This document shows positions 1-10,421 of a stretch of 64,000 nucleotides of DNA, piece after piece. The position numbers and the translations under genes are program-made. The stretch is taken from NCBI RefSeq assembly GCF_011769525.1, contig NZ_CP050440.1:4093501-4157500 (forward strand), given 5' to 3'. The notes below the pieces were generated by a model that saw only the letters and a list, made by a program, of their open reading frames with translations, ran no database searches and was not told the DNA's origin. How positions within the stretch are numbered: position 1 is the stretch's first letter; each line of letters starts with the position of its first letter. The stretch comes from Tolypothrix sp. PCC 7910 (lineage in GTDB: Bacteria > Cyanobacteriota > Cyanobacteriia > Cyanobacteriales > Nostocaceae).

Positions 1-1
1 A

Positions 2-571
2 GCTCTCGCTCATCCCCCATCTGACAAAGTGCAAGTAGATGGTATTACCTTAGAAATTGACAGACGAAACTTAAAAAATTCTGGCGCTACCAACTATTTA
101 ACAAATGACCCTTATTTATTATTGGGATTAGAAATAGGTTGGACAGATGCAATTAAAGCTCAAGCCGAAAATCTGCTCAAAGTCCAAGTACAAAGGTTTA
201 AGCGCACCAATATTTTAACTGCTGTCAATGAAGATTCTTTGGATCGTCCACCTTATTTTCTTTATTACAGTGTCTATGCCAATGGAGTAACTTGGCCTGC
301 TACTAGTGTTAGTGAAAAAAGTTATCCCCACTTGCGATTTATCAGCACCAAAGCCGCATTTTCTTGGTATGCCCTCATGCCAGATGATCCCTACACAAAA
401 ATGCTGCGAGATGCTGTACAAAATTTGGCTAGTTTAAAGAATGGCTACTTTACTGGTAAATATGAAAATCAAGAGTTAGGTATTAATAATTCTCTAGATG
501 TTAATACTAACGCTGTTATTTTAGAAAGCCTGCTTTATCAAGCTAGAAAAAAACGCTCGTTAATTTTTTAG
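2..571 (+). CDS. DUF3131 domain protein, C-terminal part (cut by window edge)
   Basis: The reading frame is open to the left edge, so only the last 190 or so residues are present and the true start lies outside. A GTG at 29 is an internal codon, not a convincing start. The fragment has features I associate with DUF3131 proteins: a GLEIGW segment, a YSVYANG segment and an NTNAVILESLLY segment near the end. DUF3131 has no settled function, although it is related to six-hairpin glycosidase-like folds and is often found beside cyanobacterial glycosyltransferases. The stop is followed after 19 bp by the cellulose-synthase-like gene on the same strand, so the two are very likely cotranscribed and may act in the same extracellular polysaccharide pathway. 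That shared role is inference from position. Confidence 0.75.
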   Translation, partial: ALAHPPSDKVQVDGITLEIDRRNLKNSGATNYLTNDPYLLLGLEIGWTDAIKAQAENLLKVQVQRFKRTNILTAVNEDSLDRPPYFLYYSVYANGVTWPATSVSEKSYPHLRFISTKAAFSWYALMPDDPYTKMLRDAVQNLASLKNGYFTGKYENQELGINNSLDVNTNAVILESLLYQARKKRSLIF

Positions 572-590
572 TTCATTTTAGGGTGCTAAC

Positions 591-2600
591 ATGACCTCCG
601 TATCGTTTGTAGATCATTCCTCAGATTTTCCTGGTAATAGCCGTTCTACACTTAAAAAAAGAACGCTAATATTCCGTTATTTGGCAGAGATAAATTTAAT
701 TTTTGGTGCTTGGTATTTACAATGGCGTATTACCCATTCCATCAACTTTGATGCTCTGTGGCTATCTCTACCTTTGCTGCTAGCAGAAATTTATAGCTAT
801 TTCGGCGGTATGATGTTTGTCGTAGGATTGTGGCGACCTTTGGTCAGACAGATTAAGTCTATCGATCAATTAACTCCTCCTTTAACAATATCTAATTGGC
901 CGAATGTAGATGTATTTATTGCCTGTTACAACGAGCCTACAGAAATTGTAGAAGCAACTGCCAGAGCCGCTTTAAATATAGATTATCCTCCTAATAAGCT
1001 TCGAGTTTATATATTAGATGATGGTAACTCACCTCAGATGCGAGCTATGTCAGAAAGGCTATGCATTGAAGACTTACAGTCACCATTACTGCAACAAGAA
1101 GCTCAGAAAATAGACGTTGAGCGCTCGGCTTTTATGGAGCAGTTACAAGAATTAGAAACTCTAAAGCCTAATTTGTTAAACGCGGAAGAATTATTACAAG
1201 ATTTATCTCAAAAAGATAATCAATCTCAAAATAATAGCACAACATTTTTACAGAGTTTACGGCAATTTATTCTTGATTTTAGCCGCCATCATCAAAATAA
1301 TCATACTGCTCAAAGAAGTTTAAAAGAATGCCTAATTACTGAGCAAGAATTTTTAGCAAAAGCTATTCACCAAAAGGAATTAGAATTGGGTGATTTGGCT
1401 AGATTACGCTATATCGCGCGTCCTAAACAACCCGGTGTATCACATCATGCAAAAGCAGGTAACCTCAATTATGCAATTTTTTCTGGTGAAACTGCTGGGG
1501 AATTTATTTTAACTTTAGATGCTGATCATATTCCGCAACCACAATTTCTCAAGCGTGTTTTGCCATATTTCTATAATTACAATCTGTTTGGCGGCAAATA
1601 TGAGCCGAACAAAATTGCCTTTGTCCAGACACCCCAGGGTTTTTATAACCTTCCTCCTAGCGATCCTTTTGGACATCGAGCCAATTTATTTTATGGGCCG
1701 CTACAACAAGGTAAAGATGGTATGAATGCAGCCTTCTATACAGGAACTAATGCTGTATTGAGAAGAGAAGCGCTGATTAGTGTTGGACTACAATATTTTG
1801 CTGATGAATATGCCAAAGATGAAAAAAGGTTAGATGAATTTGAATTGATTGGCGGCGTATCTAGTAACAGTATTACAGAGGATATGAATACCGCTATGCG
1901 GTTACATAGTGCTGGATGGAAATCTATTTATCACCATGAACTTTTAGCAGAAGGTTTAGCCCCAGAAGATTTGAGTTCTACTCTGCAACAAAGACTACGC
2001 TGGGCCCAAGGAACTATACAAGTATTACTTAGAGAAAACCCCCTTACCAAAGCTGGACTAACATTCTGGCAAAAGCTGCATTATTTTAAAACAATGTATA
2101 GCTATTTTGCTGGTTTTTCTACTGTTGTTTTTATCTCTTGCCCTATTATCTATTTCTTTACAGGATTAATCCCTGTGCAAACACAGGGTTACGATTTCGC
2201 CTTACATTTTTTCCCGGCTTTTATTATGAATAGACTAACATTCCTGTCAGCAGCTTGGGGAATACCAGCTAGAGAGATCTGGCGTTCTGAACAATATGCG
2301 ATCGCTATATTCCCGCTGCTGATCCAAGCAGTTTGGAGTGTCTTTTCTGGAAAAGCAATTAAGTTTAAAGTTACACCGAAAGAACGTCAGTCAGGTATTT
2401 ACTTTAAACTAATTTGGCCACAATTACTCATGTTTATTTTGAGTATTTTGGGAATGCTATGGAGTCTATACCGCTTTGCAACAGGTACTTTAAATTATCC
2501 TTGGGTTTACCTACTCAATGGGGTTTGGGCGACTTATAACCTATTACTTCTTTGGTCTGTAATCCACGCTTCTTATTGGAAACCATCAAAAGATTCTTAA
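591..2600 (+). CDS. Cellulose-synthase-like family 2 glycosyltransferase (BcsA type)
   Basis: This membrane enzyme of 669 residues should polymerise a beta-linked polysaccharide from UDP-sugars while moving it across the cytoplasmic membrane. Two hydrophobic segments lie before residue 85. The catalytic core shows D143-D144-G145, HAKAGN at 286-291, DADH at 310-313, T429-E430-D431 and the QRLRW motif at 467-471, followed by several C-terminal membrane helices. The DDG and HAKAGN motifs are about 140 residues apart because of a charged, coiled-coil-like insertion at roughly 160-268. No C-terminal PilZ domain is visible, so direct c-di-GMP activation as in proteobacterial BcsA is not expected. 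An AGGGTG sequence precedes the ATG. Cellulose is the likeliest product, but another beta-glycan is possible. Confidence 0.88.
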   Translation: MTSVSFVDHSSDFPGNSRSTLKKRTLIFRYLAEINLIFGAWYLQWRITHSINFDALWLSLPLLLAEIYSYFGGMMFVVGLWRPLVRQIKSIDQLTPPLTISNWPNVDVFIACYNEPTEIVEATARAALNIDYPPNKLRVYILDDGNSPQMRAMSERLCIEDLQSPLLQQEAQKIDVERSAFMEQLQELETLKPNLLNAEELLQDLSQKDNQSQNNSTTFLQSLRQFILDFSRHHQNNHTAQRSLKECLITEQEFLAKAIHQKELELGDLARLRYIARPKQPGVSHHAKAGNLNYAIFSGETAGEFILTLDADHIPQPQFLKRVLPYFYNYNLFGGKYEPNKIAFVQTPQGFYNLPPSDPFGHRANLFYGPLQQGKDGMNAAFYTGTNAVLRREALISVGLQYFADEYAKDEKRLDEFELIGGVSSNSITEDMNTAMRLHSAGWKSIYHHELLAEGLAPEDLSSTLQQRLRWAQGTIQVLLRENPLTKAGLTFWQKLHYFKTMYSYFAGFSTVVFISCPIIYFFTGLIPVQTQGYDFALHFFPAFIMNRLTFLSAAWGIPAREIWRSEQYAIAIFPLLIQAVWSVFSGKAIKFKVTPKERQSGIYFKLIWPQLLMFILSILGMLWSLYRFATGTLNYPWVYLLNGVWATYNLLLLWSVIHASYWKPSKDS

Positions 2601-2873
2601 TACTAGGGATTGGGGACTAGCTAAACAGGTAATGAGGAAGATGAGTTGGACAAGGGGAGGAGATAAATAATTATGCATCACAATAAACGCTTTAAAAAAT
2701 TGGCTCCCTTTGTGTCTTTCTACTGAAATAGGTAGTTAATTTATTACTTGTATTTAGTGAATAATACAGGATAAAAAATTGCAATTTTATTATTGTATAT
2801 CTTGCAGTTTTTACAACTTAAATGCCAAAATAGTGATGTCTAATATATCATCCGTATCGCAGGAAATTTAACG

Positions 2874-3206
2874 ATGAAAATTAAGTTGACAATAATCGAG
2901 CCCTCTGGAATTTTAGATGCTATTAGGGGTAATCAATTGCGTCGTGAGGTCAGCGATATTGTAGCAAAACAAGCTGAATTAGATGTTTTATTAATTGACT
3001 TAAAAGACGTTAGCTTTATTGATAGTTCCGGTTTAGGCGCTTTAGTCTCAGCGATGCAGATTGTACGCAATGCTAATGCCAAACTCTTTGTTTGTTCTGC
3101 TAGCTCTCAAGTCAAAATGTTATTTGAACTAACTAAAGTAGATAGAATTATTCAAAACTTTACTGACCGTGAAGAATTCCAACGCCAGGTGTTATCAGTA
3201 CAGTGA
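2874..3206 (+). CDS. STAS-domain anti-anti-sigma factor
   Basis: This single-domain STAS protein of 110 residues resembles SpoIIAA and RsbV. In partner switching such proteins bind and sequester an RsbW-type kinase when unphosphorylated and are released when phosphorylated. The diagnostic stretch FIDSSGLGALVSAM covers residues 48-61, and S52 aligns with the phosphorylated serine of SpoIIAA. A PP2C phosphatase and an RsbW-like ATPase follow within 1.5 kb, so the three core parts of such a switch are present together. The downstream phosphatase gene is convergent. A 273-bp gap separates it from the glycosyltransferase, so it may have its own promoter. Family assignment is firm; its exact partners are inferred from context. 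Confidence 0.9.
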   Translation: MKIKLTIIEPSGILDAIRGNQLRREVSDIVAKQAELDVLLIDLKDVSFIDSSGLGALVSAMQIVRNANAKLFVCSASSQVKMLFELTKVDRIIQNFTDREEFQRQVLSVQ

Positions 3207-3233
3207 ACTACACAATAATTGCTCGGCTAAATT

Positions 3234-3258
3234 ACGAATTGTAATATTACAATTTCGT
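3234..3258. terminator. Palindrome in the convergent gap, possible bidirectional terminator
   Basis: ACGAATTGTAAT is followed directly by its near-perfect inverse ATTACAATTTCGT, which has one extra T. It lies between the ends of two convergent genes. It is AT-rich and lacks a clear T run, so the terminator call is tentative. Confidence 0.35.
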
Positions 3259-3335
3259 GTCAATAAACAGACTGTTAACTATAGCTCACAAGCTCTTAAT
3301 TAGAGTATTTTGACTTCAGAACTGCGCTACTTAAG

Positions 3336-4526
3336 TTAACCAAAGTGAACCTTCAGCAAAGATAAATCATCTTCCAGATTTTCTTGAGCATTTAAAGATA
3401 AAATTTGCACTAATATTTGCTGCAGCTGAGTGGTTTTCTCATAGCTACATTTGATTAACAGCTCAATAAAAGCATTGATACCCCAAAGCTGACCATTTGG
3501 CTGATGAATTTCGTAAGCACCATCACTAAAAATATATAAACTGCTGTGAGCAGAGATTTCAACAGTTGCATCCTCAAACTGCACATCAGGAACAAAACCT
3601 ATTGGTAAATCTAAGGAACTTAGCTGTTGAACACTAATATCTGTTGTATCTATTCCAGATACCAAGACAGCGGGTGGATGTCCAGCACTGGCGTAGACTA
3701 GCTGACGTTTTGAGCGATGATAAACTCCATACCAAATGGTAAAGTACTTATCATTGTGATGGCTCATGGGGAAGGCTTGATTGAGAGCGTAAAGTACTTC
3801 TTTTGGTTGACTAAAGTTAGTGTTGGGTAGAGACTGCGATCGCAACACATTCACCACCGATACAGATAATAGTGCTGAACCCACCCCATGTCCTGATACA
3901 TCCATCAGATAAATCGCTAAACGCTCATCATCTAGCCAGTAGTAGTCAAAACAATCGCCGCCTAATTGTGCTGAAGGGACAAACAAAGCTTCTGTTGTGA
4001 CTGTTCCCACCATTGGCGATGGTAAAAGCGATCGCACATAATCAGCAGCTTCAGCTAGTTCTGCTTCTAAAATTTGCTTTTGAGTTTGCAAATTTTGATT
4101 TAGTTGCTCTAAAGCCTGTTTTTGAGTTTGCAAATCTTGATTTAGTTGATGTAGCCTTAACCCCGCTCTAACTCTGGCCTTTAATTCATTCATCTCTATT
4201 GGCTTGGAGACAAATTCATCTGCACCCGCATCTAATCCCAGAACTCTATCTTTTTCTTCTCCACGAGATGCACCTTTAGCTGTTAAGAGAATGAAAAAAG
4301 TAGTCGCTAATTCTGGATCGGCTTTGATGCGACGACATACTTCTATTCCGTCCAGTTTCGCCATCATCCAGTCACATATAATTAGAGCAGGAGTTAAGCT
4401 TTTCGCTAGTGCGATTCCTTCTTCTCCATCGCTAGCTGTTGTGGTATCGTAACCTTGGTTTTGCAGTGTTCTTTTTAGTGCTATCCGCACTATCGGGTCA
4501 TCATCAATAATCAAGATTTTAAACAT
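3336..4526 (-). CDS. Response regulator with PP2C (SpoIIE/RsbU-type) phosphatase output
   Basis: This protein of 396 residues has an N-terminal receiver domain (about 1-125) with the acidic pocket DDD near the start, the phosphoacceptor in LIICDWMM and the conserved lysine in SKP. A short coiled coil with the repeated element QNLQTQKQ (about 130-165) leads to a PP2C/SpoIIE phosphatase domain (about 180-396) carrying GGDCFDYY, LMDVSGHGVGSAL, FSDGAYEI and EDDLSLL, which hold the metal-binding aspartates. Phosphorylation of the receiver probably controls dephosphorylation of an anti-anti-sigma protein, most simply the STAS protein encoded next to it. It is transcribed divergently from the RsbW-like gene across a 164-bp AT-rich spacer that should hold both promoters. 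Confidence 0.92.
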   Translation of the reverse strand: MFKILIIDDDPIVRIALKRTLQNQGYDTTTASDGEEGIALAKSLTPALIICDWMMAKLDGIEVCRRIKADPELATTFFILLTAKGASRGEEKDRVLGLDAGADEFVSKPIEMNELKARVRAGLRLHQLNQDLQTQKQALEQLNQNLQTQKQILEAELAEAADYVRSLLPSPMVGTVTTEALFVPSAQLGGDCFDYYWLDDERLAIYLMDVSGHGVGSALLSVSVVNVLRSQSLPNTNFSQPKEVLYALNQAFPMSHHNDKYFTIWYGVYHRSKRQLVYASAGHPPAVLVSGIDTTDISVQQLSSLDLPIGFVPDVQFEDATVEISAHSSLYIFSDGAYEIHQPNGQLWGINAFIELLIKCSYEKTTQLQQILVQILSLNAQENLEDDLSLLKVHFG

Positions 4527-4690
4527 GAAATTTTATTTAAATAAACTCAGATTTCATTGTGGATAAAATTAAGATTCGCACTTATCTTAACCAAGAAAAC
4601 TGTAATTAAATATTATATAATAAAATATAAAAATTACTAGTTTGAGTTTTTACTTAATGTAATCAATAAATTTTACAGGTTAAAGTAACA

Positions 4691-5107
4691 GTGGATAATA
4701 AAATTTATCTCAAAGTTGATACAGATCTGAATAATTCTGCACAGGTTTTATCGTGGTTTGAGCAAATAAATAAACCACCAATTGTCGATGCCAAAATCTG
4801 GTGGCAATGCCAAACTTTGCTAATAGAAGGCTTTGCTAATATTGTGGAACACGCACACAGAAATCTACCTGTAGAAACACCTATTGAATTAGAAGCTGTG
4901 CGGTTAAGTGAAAATATAGAAATCAGAATTTTGTCGAAAGGCCCAGCTTTCGATTTAGAGCAAAAATTAAAAGAAGTGTCAGAATTTGAAGATAATGATC
5001 AAGATCGTGGACGCGGCTTAAAAATTATGTCGGAGATTGCTGATAAGTTAACTTACGAGCCAACAGAAGATGCTCGTTACTGTTTATTTATTAGTAAATA
5101 TTATTGA
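4691..5107 (+). CDS. RsbW-like anti-sigma regulatory ATPase (HATPase_c_2)
   Basis: This GHKL-fold protein of 138 residues is similar to RsbW and SpoIIAB, which bind sigma factors or other targets and phosphorylate STAS partners. The N box is visible as [11 protein letters not shown] with N50, and a glycine-rich lid region as DRGRGLKIM at 105-113. At the G1 box, where family members usually have Asp-x-Gly, the sequence reads S82-K83-G84-P85, so the adenine-contacting aspartate seems to be missing. The start is GTG. The gene lies between the PP2C phosphatase and the hybrid kinase, and its 3' end overlaps the convergent kinase gene by 7 bp. Its role as kinase in a local partner switch is inferred; the G1 change leaves ATP binding in doubt. 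Confidence 0.82.
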   Translation: MDNKIYLKVDTDLNNSAQVLSWFEQINKPPIVDAKIWWQCQTLLIEGFANIVEHAHRNLPVETPIELEAVRLSENIEIRILSKGPAFDLEQKLKEVSEFEDNDQDRGRGLKIMSEIADKLTYEPTEDARYCLFISKYY

Positions 5108-8100
5108 TGATTTTGGGTTTTTAAAAAGGCTTGAATTTGGCTAATGTATTTCGTTAAATCATCAATTAACTTAGCCGTACCTCTGCGTTCTTGGTCGTGA
5201 GCTAGTTGTTCTAATTGTTCTGCGGCTCGGCGCATAGCTGTAACTCCCACATTAGCGCTAGCACCTTTGAGATGGTGAGCTTCTTGCGCTAGTTGTTCAA
5301 AGTCGTTATTCTCGATTGCGGCTTTCGTAATATCTAAATGAGTATAAGTATCTTCCACAAAAATTTCCAATAGCTCAAATTCAAATTCTGTATTATCTTC
5401 TGAAAGTTGATGCAGGTGTTCCCAATCAATTAGTAAAGCCAGTGGATTAGTGTCTGTGGTCGTCGCTTCAGGTTTACAAACCACAGTATCCTGTGTTTTC
5501 AATATCATACTTCCCCAATGGTCTAACATTGCTGCTAGTTTGTCTTTAATTACTGGCTTGCTCAAATAGTCATCCATACCAGCATCAAGACACTTTTGTC
5601 TATCTTCTTTCATGGCATTAGCAGTCATCGCAATCACCACAGGACGACGACGGCTAGCAAAGGCGGTTTCTGGCAAACGATGAATTTGTCTTGTTGCATC
5701 CAAGCCATCAAGCACTGGCATCTGACAATCCATAAAAATTAAGTCGTAGGGAACTTTTTCTAAGATTTCCAGTGCCTCTTGACCATTAGCAACCACATCC
5801 GCGCTGTAGCCTAAGCTTTGCAATAGTTTGATAGCGACTTTCTGATTTACGAGATTATCTTCAGCTAGAAGAATTCTTAACTGAGATTTACTAGCAACTT
5901 TAGTTTGAGCGGGTTGCACAGAATTTGACATTTTTGTAACTTCTGAATTCTCGAAATTATGAGTTTCTGTCCCGGTTCCTAAGTTATTCATAATAGTATC
6001 TAAGAGGCGAGATGGCTTCACAGGCTTGACTAAATAAGCAGCAAATCCTATTTGCAGTGATTGTCTAACTTCATCCCGTTGACTAGTAGAGGTGAGCATA
6101 ATCAAAGGTATCTCACCAATGGCAGAATTGGCTTTAATTTTTGCTCCTAAACTCATACCATCTGTGTCGGGCATTTGCATATCAATCAAAGCAATATCAT
6201 AAGGCTGTGACTGCTGATAAGCTTTTTGTATAGCACTGAAGGCAGCTGCTGCACAGTCAGCTGTATCTACCTGCATTCCCCAACGGGTAGCTTGATGGTA
6301 GATGATTTTACGATTAGTAGCATTATCATCCACAACTAATAAACGGCGATTCTTTAAAAACCCGCGATCGCTAATTGCTACAACAGGCTGGATTTGCTTG
6401 GCAAAAGTCACTCTAAACCAAAACTTCGAGCCTTGACCTGGCTTACTTTCTACGCCAATTTCTCCTCCCATTAAAGTCACTAGCTGTTTGCAGATAGCTA
6501 ACCCTAAACCTGTCCCTCCATATTTACGGGTAGTGGAAGCATCCACTTGGGTAAATGGAGTAAAAAGTTTGCTTTGGTTTTCAGTGGAAATCCCTAAACC
6601 TGTATCTGTAACCGCAAAATAGATGGTAGCTGTAGATAGAGTTTCTGATTCTAATTCTGCTCGGACTAGAACCTCACCTTTGCTAGTAAACTTGATAGCG
6701 TTGCTGAGGAGATTCATCAAAATTTGTCGCAGACGGCTAGCATCGCCTTTGAGGTAAGTAGGAACATCGCGTTGTATTAATGCCCCCATTTCTATCCCTT
6801 TACTATGGGCTTGGGGAACTAACAAATCGATTACTTCTTCCACACAGATTGACAAATCAAAGTCTAGAGTTTCGAGAACCATTTCCCCCGCCTCTAGTTT
6901 GGATAAATCCAAAATCTCGTTGATTAAAGTTAATAAAGCATCGCCACTAATGCGAATAGTTTCTACAAAATCTCGCTGTTCGGCATTCAGCACTGTATCT
7001 AACAACAAACCAGTCATCCCCAAAACAGCATTCATCGGGGTACGAATTTCGTGACTCATGTTTGCTAAAAAAGCACTTTTAGCTTGAGATGCCAACTCTG
7101 CTTGACTACGAGCCCCTTCAAGTTCTTGTCTTTGGAGAGTTTCTGCTTCTAGCAATTTAGCATGGGCTAAAGCCATACCAATTTGGTCAGCTAATTCTTG
7201 CAAAAGTTCCGTTTCCCAATTAGTCCATTGCCGCGGATGGTGGCATTGATGAGCAATCAGCAATCCCCAAAGTTGATTTTTTAAGATAATTGGTACAACT
7301 AAGTTAGCTTTCACAGCAAATCGCTGGAGCATTTCGATATGGCAAGGTTGAATCTGAGATTGCTCGATATCGTTAATTGCACTAACTCTGCCTTGGCGGT
7401 ATTTCTCAATGTAATTTTCGCTAAAACAAGGATCAAAGATATTCTGACCCATGATTGTAGGCAAATCAGGCATCACTACTTCTTTTAGCGTTGTAAAAGA
7501 GCCATCTGATTCTAATTGCAATATCAGTACTCGGTCTGCCTTCAGCAGTTTTTGCACCTCTGTCACACTGGTTTGCAGAATTTCATCTATTTGTAAAGAT
7601 TGCCGAATTTTGAGAGTAATATCAGCTGACAGTTGCGATCGCAAGTTTTGGCGTTGGAGTTCTTCTTCTCCCTGCTGGCGCTCGATAAACTGACCAACTA
7701 AGTTACCAATAGTAGTCAGACTCACTAGCAAATCTAAATCTATTTGCTGCTGATCTCGCTTGAGAAAAGTGATCACACCAAAAGTTTGGTTGCGACTATA
7801 GACAGGAAAACCAAAAGCAGTGTGCAATCCTGTTTCAGCAATGTGTTGGCAGGCACAGTTGGGATCTGCCAAAATATCATCAATCCAAACAGGTGTATTA
7901 TCAGCCCACACACGACCAGGTAGACCTTCTGCCAAAGCAAAAGTGGTTTGTCGGGTAAATCCTTCCAACTCTGATGTCGCTAGAGATGATGCATACCAAA
8001 TATCAAGACAACGCAACACATTTGCTTGCCGATCCACCAACCACATTTCTCCTGCATCCCAGCCTAAACTCTCGCAGATTCCTTGTAAAATCAGCGGAAT

Positions 8101-10149
8101 AGCTTCAGCAATAGTATTTGCAGCTGTTAATACACTAGTTGCAGCATATTGGGCAGTCAGGTGTTGTTCTGCTCGTTTGCGATCGTTAATATCATGTGCA
8201 GTTCCCATAATTTGGCACGGCGTACCATCTGCTCTCCGCTTAAAAATGGTTTCACGGTGCCAAAACCAGCGCCATTCACCACTACTATGCTTCAGCCGTT
8301 GCTCAAACTCCACTACCTCATTGTCTTTGAGTTTTTGAGCAGCCTCGAAATATCTCATTCTGCTGGGTAGATAGTCGGGATGAATAATATTAGTTAGCAA
8401 GCTGGAACCCATTGTTATAATTTGTTCTGGCTCGTAACCAAAATATCTATTTGCGGGTTTGTTGGTATAAATAGCGCTCATGGTGTCCAAATCGAACACA
8501 TAAATCAAGCTGGGTGAATTGTCCGCAATGCTTTCAGAAAACCACTTGCTATCTTGCAAAGCGGCTTCTGCTTTTTTGCGTTCGGTAATATCAATCCCAG
8601 TACCCATAACATATTCAACTTGCCCTGCATCATCTTTGAGGATGGTGTTTGTCCATGTAATCAGCCGCAAACCACCATCTTTTCTTACCCAGGAGTTTTC
8701 GTACTCATTGGGAAATTGACCACCTTGTAGCTGTTGAAAAACTGCTTTAACTGGCTCTACTTCTTCTGAAGTTAGTAATATATCCCAGAAATATTTACCC
8801 CTAACTTCATCAAATGAGTAACCAGTGGTTTGCTCACAAGCTTGATTGAAGCGAACAATTCGCCCTTGTGCGTCGAGAACAATGACCAAGGCTGCAACTG
8901 TATTTACAATTTCCGAGATTAAGTAGCGTTCTTGTTCTAAGATAGCCTCCGTCTGCGATCGCTCTTTGATTTCTCGATAACTCAAGTAGTAGACTACACT
9001 GAGAATGAAAAAACACAGACTAATGGCCATTACAATTGTGAAGATTGTCTTGGTTCCACTGTCTTTGGTGGCTGTGGAATATTGCTGATACCGTTGGTTT
9101 TCTTCATTTTCCATCTCAGCTATTAGCTTGCGGATCTCATCCATGAGATTTTTGCCGCGATTGCTCAAAAATAACTGCGAGTTAGGAGCGGAAATATTTT
9201 GCTGGCGAAAATCTATATTTTCTTGAATTTCTGCCAATTTACCTTTTACCAATCCTTCTAGATGAAGAATTTTTTGTTGTTGCTCCTGGGGATATACAGA
9301 TAATTTTTTTAGTTCTTCTATTTGGCTATTAATATTACTAACTGCTAATTTATAAGGTTCTAAATAAAATTTTTCTCCTGTCAGCAGATAACTAAGTTCT
9401 CCATTCTCAGCCTCATTGAGCAGAGATAGGAGTTTTTCTTGAGTATAAATTTTCTCCTCTGTAATTTTCTGACCGTTAAGATTTTCAATAAATATTTTTG
9501 TATTTTGATATGAAACTATACCAGTTATCACTAATATGGTAGATGCTAATCCTAATGATGCCGCAATCTTTTTTAAGAATTGCATACGTGTCTTTTTAAT
9601 ATATTTATTTTTCTGATATGGCAGTCCTAAACGTGTTAAATTGTGTCGCAGTTCTAATTGCCTAATAACATGGCGACCTAAAACCCGTAAGGCTTCCATC
9701 TGTTCTACTGTCAGTTCCCTGGGTACATGGTCAATCACGCAAAGTGTACCTAAAGCATATCCCTCGCCATTAATCAGAGGTACACCTGCATAAAAACCTA
9801 TATGTGGATCTGATGTAACTAAAGGATTGGTGGCAAATCTTTCGTCAGCTGTGGCATCAGAAACCACAAAAACTTCAGATTGTAGAATTGCATGGGCACA
9901 AAATGAAATATCGCGGGAGGTTTCTAGGGCTGTCAAACCAACTTTGGACTTAAACCATTGACGGTTACTATCGACTAAGCTAACTAGGGCAATGGGAGTG
10001 CCACAAATATATGATGCTAAATAAGTCAGGTCGTCAAAAGCTGCTTCAGATACTGAATCTAGGATCTGATATTGCAAAAGTGCTTCAAGTCTCTGTGCTT
10101 CGTTATTAGGTAATGGTGCTTTCATCCTTGAGCTTGATTTGTAGGTCAA
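5101..10149 (-). CDS. Large hybrid sensor histidine kinase (GAF-CHASE3-PAS-PAS-GAF-GAF-HisKA-HATPase-REC-REC-HPt)
   Basis: This protein of 1682 residues contains a complete phosphorelay. In order: a GAF domain (about 20-165), a membrane helix (about 192-215), a CHASE3-like extracytoplasmic helical sensor, a second helix (about 366-388), two PAS domains (about 405-660), two GAF domains (about 665-1000), HisKA with the phosphoacceptor in [14 protein letters not shown], HATPase with [16 protein letters not shown] and GTGLGLAI, two receivers ([10 protein letters not shown] and [10 protein letters not shown] hold the aspartates) and a C-terminal HPt with [13 protein letters not shown]. The terminal HPt suits transfer to a separate receiver, and the neighbouring receiver-PP2C protein is an obvious candidate. 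It converges on the RsbW-like gene with a 7-bp overlap. The signal sensed is unknown. Confidence 0.93.
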   Translation of the reverse strand: MTYKSSSRMKAPLPNNEAQRLEALLQYQILDSVSEAAFDDLTYLASYICGTPIALVSLVDSNRQWFKSKVGLTALETSRDISFCAHAILQSEVFVVSDATADERFATNPLVTSDPHIGFYAGVPLINGEGYALGTLCVIDHVPRELTVEQMEALRVLGRHVIRQLELRHNLTRLGLPYQKNKYIKKTRMQFLKKIAASLGLASTILVITGIVSYQNTKIFIENLNGQKITEEKIYTQEKLLSLLNEAENGELSYLLTGEKFYLEPYKLAVSNINSQIEELKKLSVYPQEQQQKILHLEGLVKGKLAEIQENIDFRQQNISAPNSQLFLSNRGKNLMDEIRKLIAEMENEENQRYQQYSTATKDSGTKTIFTIVMAISLCFFILSVVYYLSYREIKERSQTEAILEQERYLISEIVNTVAALVIVLDAQGRIVRFNQACEQTTGYSFDEVRGKYFWDILLTSEEVEPVKAVFQQLQGGQFPNEYENSWVRKDGGLRLITWTNTILKDDAGQVEYVMGTGIDITERKKAEAALQDSKWFSESIADNSPSLIYVFDLDTMSAIYTNKPANRYFGYEPEQIITMGSSLLTNIIHPDYLPSRMRYFEAAQKLKDNEVVEFEQRLKHSSGEWRWFWHRETIFKRRADGTPCQIMGTAHDINDRKRAEQHLTAQYAATSVLTAANTIAEAIPLILQGICESLGWDAGEMWLVDRQANVLRCLDIWYASSLATSELEGFTRQTTFALAEGLPGRVWADNTPVWIDDILADPNCACQHIAETGLHTAFGFPVYSRNQTFGVITFLKRDQQQIDLDLLVSLTTIGNLVGQFIERQQGEEELQRQNLRSQLSADITLKIRQSLQIDEILQTSVTEVQKLLKADRVLILQLESDGSFTTLKEVVMPDLPTIMGQNIFDPCFSENYIEKYRQGRVSAINDIEQSQIQPCHIEMLQRFAVKANLVVPIILKNQLWGLLIAHQCHHPRQWTNWETELLQELADQIGMALAHAKLLEAETLQRQELEGARSQAELASQAKSAFLANMSHEIRTPMNAVLGMTGLLLDTVLNAEQRDFVETIRISGDALLTLINEILDLSKLEAGEMVLETLDFDLSICVEEVIDLLVPQAHSKGIEMGALIQRDVPTYLKGDASRLRQILMNLLSNAIKFTSKGEVLVRAELESETLSTATIYFAVTDTGLGISTENQSKLFTPFTQVDASTTRKYGGTGLGLAICKQLVTLMGGEIGVESKPGQGSKFWFRVTFAKQIQPVVAISDRGFLKNRRLLVVDDNATNRKIIYHQATRWGMQVDTADCAAAAFSAIQKAYQQSQPYDIALIDMQMPDTDGMSLGAKIKANSAIGEIPLIMLTSTSQRDEVRQSLQIGFAAYLVKPVKPSRLLDTIMNNLGTGTETHNFENSEVTKMSNSVQPAQTKVASKSQLRILLAEDNLVNQKVAIKLLQSLGYSADVVANGQEALEILEKVPYDLIFMDCQMPVLDGLDATRQIHRLPETAFASRRRPVVIAMTANAMKEDRQKCLDAGMDDYLSKPVIKDKLAAMLDHWGSMILKTQDTVVCKPEATTTDTNPLALLIDWEHLHQLSEDNTEFEFELLEIFVEDTYTHLDITKAAIENNDFEQLAQEAHHLKGASANVGVTAMRRAAEQLEQLAHDQERRGTAKLIDDLTKYISQIQAFLKTQNHQ

Positions 10150-10421
10150 CAGACCTATATAAATTGATCGTACCGATCGCGCGATCGCTGTTTAAGTCGT
10201 TTCTCGTCAAAATACCCAACATATGCGGTCAGAATTTATACGTCAAAAAAATGAAATTCTTATATTAATAATGATACTTTTTTAGGAAAATCGTTATAGT
10301 AACTTCACTGATATGCTGTAACTACAAGCCTTGCAAGTTTTGAATGCCAATTGCCTTGACTATTGCACTAGCTAATTTTTCTATTTTAGGAAGGTTAATT
10401 TTGAATTTGGAGTAAAGTTAA
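10150..10421. promoter_or_regulatory. Divergent intergenic region between hybrid kinase and cytochrome b
   Basis: The two flanking genes point away from each other, so both promoters should be here. The region holds overlapping GATCGCGCGATCGC motifs of the HIP1 type near 10178 and is otherwise AT-rich. I cannot place -35 and -10 boxes with confidence. Confidence 0.4.

Noticed and set aside
7820-8338. Plus-strand open frame opposite the large hybrid kinase
   Set aside because: It is antisense to well-conserved PAS and GAF domains and has no domain of its own.
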